The notes beneath the pieces are model-generated. The model was not told the origin of the DNA, searched no databases, and worked only from the letters and a program-made list of their open reading frames with translations. This document shows, one piece after another, positions 6,464 through 9,812 of a DNA stretch of 9,812 bases; the stretch's first letter is position 1, and each line of letters begins with the position of its first letter. The stretch is from an uncultured Erysipelotrichaceae bacterium (GTDB taxonomy: Bacteria > Bacillota_I > Bacilli_A > Erysipelotrichales > Erysipelotrichaceae). The stretch covers positions 1 to 9,812 of the forward strand of contig CACXEN010000049.1 of NCBI GenBank assembly GCA_902766675.1. The letters are read 5' to 3'. A program made the translations under genes and the position numbers.

Positions 6464-7391
6464 ATAGATCAAATTGTAGTTGTGGATCGATAAATGATTT
6501 CTGTTTCATTTCTATCACAATATCATCTTCCTTTAAATCACCAATTAACATGGGACTATCTGGATGATGTTTTTTGTGATTTTCTATCACAATGCTTTTA
6601 TCATAATTTGCATAACAATATTTGCATAAATGCATACATGTATTATATTCCCCAATATCACCTTGTAATAAACACGAGCATCCTTCTCTTGCAGGTTTTA
6701 TGGAGGAAGTATTTAACTGTAATTGAAAAGCATCTTCTAAGATTTCTTTTGTCATACATCCTTTTACATCCATTCCTACTTCTTTTAAAGCTTCACTTTC
6801 TAAACAAGTACGAATAACCATATGATGTTTATCCGCAATCTTTTTCATTTCTCTACATATTTTTATTTGGTCAGAAAAACGAACTTCTTCTACTTCTGGA
6901 AAGTTCTTTTTTGTTTTTTCATATAAATCTATAAAACTAATCACAACACTCTCTACATACCCATCTAACTTCTTTGCGATTTCTTCAAATGCATGCAAAT
7001 GATATGCAATAGAATATTTATCAGTAATAAAGATTGGATCATATCTTAAAGTGACACACTTTTTACCTAATGCTTTTGATAACTCTATTACAGAATTTAA
7101 TACTTCTTGTTTGTCTATAACATTTGGTTCTATGTCATTACCATATGGTGTAACTGTGATATGCCAAAAGAGTCTAAATTGTTTGAGTTCATCCAATCTA
7201 GAAACCATAGGTGTAGGATTTTTGGATGTAAATGCAATAATATCTACTACATCTGGTGTTAATTGATATTTATATACTTGTTTTGGATAATATGGATTTC
7301 TTACTAATACATAGCCTTCTTTGATTCGATTTAAAAACCAATCGCTATAGAATGCTGGAATATCTGTTCTACTTCCTGTGTTAATAATCAT
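6462..7391 (-). CDS. DUF1848 family protein with radical-SAM-like Cys motif
   Basis: This 309-residue protein of unknown function matches what I know of DUF1848. It has an N-terminal S-x-TDIPAFYS segment (7-15 region), a central RYDPI (116-120) and a Cys-rich C-terminal part. The cysteines are C238 and C240 (CxC), then C252, C256 and C259 in the spacing CxxxCxYC followed by YAN. That spacing is the [4Fe-4S]/SAM-binding motif of radical SAM enzymes, but it sits near the C terminus instead of the N terminus. I take the ATG at 7389-7391 because family members begin almost directly with the TDIPAFYS region. A TTG at 7404-7406 would add five residues without better support. No Shine-Dalgarno site is visible; a perfect TATAAT lies 6 nt before the ATG. 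It follows the CpaB-like gene by 33 nt with no terminator between. Confidence 0.88.
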   Translation of the reverse strand: MIINTGSRTDIPAFYSDWFLNRIKEGYVLVRNPYYPKQVYKYQLTPDVVDIIAFTSKNPTPMVSRLDELKQFRLFWHITVTPYGNDIEPNVIDKQEVLNSVIELSKALGKKCVTLRYDPIFITDKYSIAYHLHAFEEIAKKLDGYVESVVISFIDLYEKTKKNFPEVEEVRFSDQIKICREMKKIADKHHMVIRTCLESEALKEVGMDVKGCMTKEILEDAFQLQLNTSSIKPAREGCSCLLQGDIGEYNTCMHLCKYCYANYDKSIVIENHKKHHPDSPMLIGDLKEDDIVIEMKQKSFIDPQLQFDL

Positions 7392-7397
7392 ATCTAT

Positions 7398-7428
7398 ATT
7401 ATACAAGTCATCATATTTTCTTCTTCAA
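7398..7428 (-). promoter_or_regulatory. Candidate promoter of the DUF1848 gene, giving a leaderless mRNA
   Basis: On the minus strand a perfect TATAAT (7398-7403) lies exactly 6 nt before the ATG. TTGAAG (4/6, 7423-7428) is 19 nt upstream, longer than ideal, and overlaps the stop codon of the CpaB-like gene. The -10 is the strongest of the three leaderless-type elements in this window. Confidence 0.4.
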
Positions 7429-8165
7429 TTATCTTTACTCTTTTCTTCCTTATTATTCTTAGTGAAATATGTATAAATATCACTTGTTTGATCTAATTGT
7501 GCTTCTGCTTGGATATCACTTTGATTACTTGCCATAAACAAACGTATTTCTCCATTTGTTTCGGCAGCTGTTAAATATGGAATTTGATCATACGATATCG
7601 CAATTTCAACATAATATGGGATCTTCGTACTATTTTCATCTTGCAAAGATATTCCATTATGATCTTTCATCGCAATCACTCTCGCATTTCGAATGAGATA
7701 TCCAGAAATTGTTTTCTCTGAATCTTTTATCGTCACATATATATCAATTCGATTTCCTACTAGAATACTTCCTAATTTAGATAAATCAATTTCTAATGCA
7801 TAGGCTGTCTGTCCATTTTTTAATTGGATACTTGCTTGATCTGGAATATCTTCTTTATCAAACAACATATTTTTATAGAAGACACTACCTGCTGGTATCA
7901 TGCCTTGTATTTCAGTATACTTTCCGACAATGTCATTTTTATTTGTGTATGCATAATCCATTAAATAATCTTTTGGAATCTTGATTTCCAACAAGTCACT
8001 TTCTTTGATTTCACTTCTTGGTGCAATATCTTTCGATGCGATATATGTTTGCGTTAAATCTAATTTTTCATTTACGAACAATGAAAACAGAACACCATTC
8101 ATTCCCAAAAGTAAAATTAAACCAGTGATGATTGCGCTAGTTTTTACCAATAATTCTTTTTTCAT
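7425..8165 (-). CDS. CpaB-like protein with SAF domain
   Basis: This 246-residue protein has an N-terminal membrane segment (~residues 10-31) after a short Lys-containing start. A SAF domain follows at ~40-101, with YIASKDIAPRSEI and IPAGSVFYKNML as its characteristic edges. Next is an RcpC/CpaB-type region (~115-220, including AYALEIDLSKLGSILVGNRIDI), then a polar Lys/Glu tail. CpaB proteins belong to the Tad/Flp pilus assembly apparatus at the outer face of the membrane, but no ATPase, secretin, pilin or other Tad gene is present here. A pilus role is therefore uncertain, and a different envelope role is possible. AAAGGAG lies 7 nt before the ATG. It follows the rnfB terminator and may be cotranscribed with the DUF1848 gene 33 nt downstream. 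I could not find a convincing promoter in the short gap upstream. Confidence 0.82.
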   Translation of the reverse strand: MKKELLVKTSAIITGLILLLGMNGVLFSLFVNEKLDLTQTYIASKDIAPRSEIKESDLLEIKIPKDYLMDYAYTNKNDIVGKYTEIQGMIPAGSVFYKNMLFDKEDIPDQASIQLKNGQTAYALEIDLSKLGSILVGNRIDIYVTIKDSEKTISGYLIRNARVIAMKDHNGISLQDENSTKIPYYVEIAISYDQIPYLTAAETNGEIRLFMASNQSDIQAEAQLDQTSDIYTYFTKNNKEEKSKDN

Positions 8166-8211
8166 GTCTGTGCTCCTTTAATATCGTATAAATGAAAACT
8201 TTAATAACCCG

Positions 8212-8242
8212 AAAAAAAAGATTCTATTTTCATAGAATCTTT
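8212..8242 (-). terminator. Rho-independent terminator of the rnf operon
   Basis: On the minus strand an 11-bp perfect stem (8232-8242 with 8217-8227) carries a GAAA tetraloop and a run of eight T residues. It begins in the rnfB stop codon (8241-8243). It marks the true end of the operon and argues that the short rnfB is not a frameshifted longer gene. Confidence 0.92.
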
Positions 8243-8525
8243 AGTCTGCATGCTCATCCAGATATTTTTGAATTGCTTCTTTCATATCTGCTTTACATGG
8301 TCTACAAGCATCAATGCCTATTTCATTATGGACAAGCTTTTCAGCCATACCAACACAACCTGGATTACCACAACCACCACAGTTATATCCTGGTAGCATT
8401 GCCAACACATCTTCTACACGTGTATCTTGTTTGACATATAGCTTATCTCCGGCAATGCCTAGTAATAAACCAATGACACCGCCTAATACTAACATTAATA
8501 CGACTGCACTTACTACTATTTGCAT
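8241..8525 (-). CDS. rnfB: Short RnfB: membrane anchor plus single Fe-S domain
   Basis: This 94-residue protein has an N-terminal membrane helix (~3-25) and the RnfB signature DTRVEDVLAMLPGYNCGGCG. The [4Fe-4S] domain ligands are C49, C52, C57 and C74, with an extra C77 where most relatives have Gly. RnfB normally continues with a ferredoxin-like domain holding two more clusters and is far longer (commonly about 190-330 aa). Here the protein ends 17 residues after C77 and a strong terminator follows at once. It would pass electrons within the membrane-bound Rnf complex. The start at 8523-8525 fits RnfB N termini and has GAGGG 5 nt upstream; an upstream GTG at 8583-8585 in the same frame would overlap the preceding gene. 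It is separated from that gene by 1 nt (TAATATG). Confidence 0.88.
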   Translation of the reverse strand: MQIVVSAVVLMLVLGGVIGLLLGIAGDKLYVKQDTRVEDVLAMLPGYNCGGCGNPGCVGMAEKLVHNEIGIDACRPCKADMKEAIQKYLDEHAD

Positions 8526-8526
8526 A

Positions 8527-8703
8527 TTATCCCTCGCTTCCTTTTTGATCACGGATTGCGCAATGTGCAATACCACATGCTGCACAATCTGGTTTTAAGT
8601 TTTCGCAACCCTCTGGGAGTGGTGTATTCTTATTAGCTCTATACAAATATACATTTGCGATAAATAGTGCCAATAGAATTAATACTCCAATAATCGATTG
8701 CAT
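8527..8703 (-). CDS. 58-residue Cys-rich single-span membrane peptide in the rnf operon
   Basis: A small open frame fills the whole gap between rnfA and rnfB. It starts at ATG 8701-8703 and ends at TAA 8527-8529, with 1 nt to each neighbour (TAATATG at both junctions). The product begins MQSIIGVLILLALFIANVYL, a single membrane helix, then a short basic stretch, then C33, C40, C43 and C48. C40 to C48 has spacing C-x2-C-G-x3-C, the same as C49 to C57 of the neighbouring RnfB, suggesting an Fe-S site, possibly with C33 as fourth ligand. I do not recognise a named family. Initiation probably depends on coupling to rnfA (a weak GGGG lies 10 nt upstream). Its last codons contain the rnfB Shine-Dalgarno site. 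It could be a diverged RnfB duplicate or an accessory Rnf subunit. Confidence 0.8.
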   Translation of the reverse strand: MQSIIGVLILLALFIANVYLYRANKNTPLPEGCENLKPDCAACGIAHCAIRDQKGSEG

Positions 8704-8704
8704 A

Positions 8705-9277
8705 TTACACTAACCCCGCTAGCGAGGAGAAGGCAACTGCCATGATCGCAGCGATAATGAATGCGATTGGGTTACCTTGGAATGCTTTTGGTACATCATT
8801 ACCACGTAATCTTTCACGAATTGTGGAGAAGATAAATAACATAAGCATAAATCCAGCTGATACACCAATAGAATTCACAATTGTTTCAATTAGGTTGTAT
8901 CCTTGTGTGATATTATCTTGTGCTACATATAATACTGCACAGTTCGTTGTGATAAGTGGTAAGTAGATTCCTAATTGTTGATACAACTTAGGAGATTTCT
9001 TTTTAATAAACATCTCTGTAAATTGTACGAATGCTGCAATCAATAGAATGAAACAAATTAATTCCATATATTCTAAACCCATTGGAACTAATACATATGT
9101 ATATAGTAACCAAGAGAAGATTGAAGCTCCCGTAATAACAAATAGAACTGCTGCTCCCATGCCCAATGCTGGACCAACTTTTGTACTAACACCCATGAAT
9201 GGGCATAAGCCTAAGAACTTTGTCAGGATAATGTTGTTAATCAACATTGCGCTAATAAACATTGTAAATAAATTCAT
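8705..9277 (-). CDS. rnfA: Electron transport complex subunit RnfA
   Basis: This integral membrane subunit of the Rnf ferredoxin:NAD+ oxidoreductase has 190 residues, the usual length, and about six membrane helices. Both half-helix motifs are intact: NNIILTKFLGLCP with C25 and PLITTNC with C113. In the RnfA/RnfE (NqrE/NqrD) pair such cysteines hold an iron-sulfur cluster at the centre of the membrane. The C-terminal IRERLRGNDVPKAFQGNPIAF region is also typical. Its ATG overlaps the rnfE stop by 1 nt (TAATG), with AAGGAGG at 9287-9293, so the two partners are coupled. The 58-residue peptide gene follows 1 nt after its stop. Confidence 0.96.
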   Translation of the reverse strand: MNLFTMFISAMLINNIILTKFLGLCPFMGVSTKVGPALGMGAAVLFVITGASIFSWLLYTYVLVPMGLEYMELICFILLIAAFVQFTEMFIKKKSPKLYQQLGIYLPLITTNCAVLYVAQDNITQGYNLIETIVNSIGVSAGFMLMLFIFSTIRERLRGNDVPKAFQGNPIAFIIAAIMAVAFSSLAGLV

Positions 9278-9812
9278 TATTTTGCGCCTCCTTCCTTGTT
9301 TTCTAAGTGATTCTTATATGCCACAACTGCAGCTGCTAAGCATGCAAATGTTAAGAATGCACCTGTTTGTCCAGTAAATAAAGGAATTTCATATCCTTGT
9401 GGGATAATTCGAATATCAAATATTGTCGCATTTGTCATTGGGTTAGAAAGTGATAAACATCCTGTACCCAATAGTTGTCTAATCAATGACATTACTGTAA
9501 TAGATAATGTATAACTCAATCCCATCATAAATCCATCTTTTGCGGATGCACCTACAGGATTCATAGACGCAAATGCTTCAGCTCTTCCAAGAATAATACA
9601 GTTTACAACAATTAAGTCAATGAATGCGCCTAATGCTGTATATAGACTAGGTGTAAAAGCTTGAATAATCATCTTTACGATTGTAACTAATGTTGCAATG
9701 ATAACGATATATACAGGAATATGAATATCTTCTGGTGTAATATTTCTAACTAATGATACGAATATATTCGATAGCACCAACACAAATATTACAGCCACAC
9801 CCATACCTAATG
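9277..9812 (-). CDS. rnfE: Electron transport complex subunit RnfE (5' end outside window)
   Basis: The reading frame is open to the window edge. The residues just before the internal ATG at 9802-9804 (Leu-Gly, then MGVAV) match the RnfE interior, so that ATG is not the start; judging by family length, roughly 40 N-terminal residues are missing, including the first cysteine motif. Visible hallmarks are IPVYIVIIATLVTIVKM, the second cysteine motif VVNCIILGRAEAFA, and the GFMMGLSYT region, on multiple membrane helices. In this second motif an Asp (GAFIDLIVVNC) stands where Pro is common. RnfE pairs with RnfA to form the ion-translocating membrane core. The C-terminal tail is short and Lys/Glu-rich. 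The gene order E-A-(small)-B matches the usual rnfCDGEAB order apart from the inserted gene. Confidence 0.95.
   Translation of the reverse strand, partial: LGMGVAVIFVLVLSNIFVSLVRNITPEDIHIPVYIVIIATLVTIVKMIIQAFTPSLYTALGAFIDLIVVNCIILGRAEAFASMNPVGASAKDGFMMGLSYTLSITVMSLIRQLLGTGCLSLSNPMTNATIFDIRIIPQGYEIPLFTGQTGAFLTFACLAAAVVAYKNHLENKEGGAK

Noticed and set aside
8166..8240. Frameshift explanation for the short rnfB
   Set aside because: Downstream sequence is a strong terminator and then the CpaB-like ribosome binding site; no frame there encodes the missing ferredoxin cysteines.
8526..8585. Extended rnfB start at a GTG (8583-8585), adding 20 residues
   Set aside because: The extension overlaps the 58-residue frame, lacks a ribosome binding site and does not look like an RnfB N terminus; the ATG at 8523-8525 has GAGGG at correct spacing.
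9048..9377. Plus-strand open frame of about 109 codons across rnfA and rnfE
   Set aside because: It is antisense to two conserved rnf genes and has no ribosome binding site or recognisable product; the same holds for the plus-strand frames over the MATE, DUF1848 and CpaB-like genes.

Overview
This is a low-GC, gene-dense window, most consistent with an anaerobic Bacillota bacterium (Clostridia- or Erysipelotrichia-like). That placement is inferred from strong AGGAGG-type ribosome binding sites, a YtrA-type GntR/ABC operon and an Rnf electron-transport operon. TGA is used as a stop (MATE, GntR and CpaB-like genes) and Trp is TGG, so the genetic code is the ordinary bacterial one. Everything except a tRNA at the left edge lies on the minus strand, so the story reads from right to left. 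No stretch of 300 bases lacks a gene, and I saw no mobile element, CRISPR array or phage gene.

Right part (8211-9812): the 3' end of an Rnf operon. It runs rnfE (5' end outside the window), rnfA, a 58-residue Cys-rich membrane peptide that is easily missed, and an unusually short rnfB of 94 residues, then a clear terminator. The genes overlap or are 1 nt apart. Rnf couples ferredoxin:NAD+ electron transfer to ion pumping. Here RnfB keeps only its membrane anchor and first Fe-S domain, and the neighbouring small peptide carries a similar C-x2-C-G-x3-C motif.

Middle right (6440-8165): a CpaB/SAF-domain membrane-anchored protein with no other pilus genes nearby, followed by a DUF1848 protein with a radical-SAM-like CxxxCxYC motif near its C terminus.

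Middle (3321-6400): a four-gene operon of a YtrA-type GntR repressor, an ABC ATPase, an ABC-2-like permease with a large C-terminal soluble domain, and a lone OmpR/PhoB-type DNA-binding domain with no receiver. Four tandem 9-bp repeats cover the presumed promoter and are the likely operator.

Left (1-3302): a MATE efflux transporter, a ROK-family sugar kinase that has lost all four zinc ligands, a membrane-anchored metallophosphoesterase, and a tRNA-Gly(UCC) converging on the phosphoesterase with almost no gap.

Across the window, the three genes without a convincing Shine-Dalgarno site (phosphoesterase, MATE, DUF1848) each have a -10-like hexamer exactly 6 nt before the ATG. This is the arrangement expected for leaderless mRNAs.
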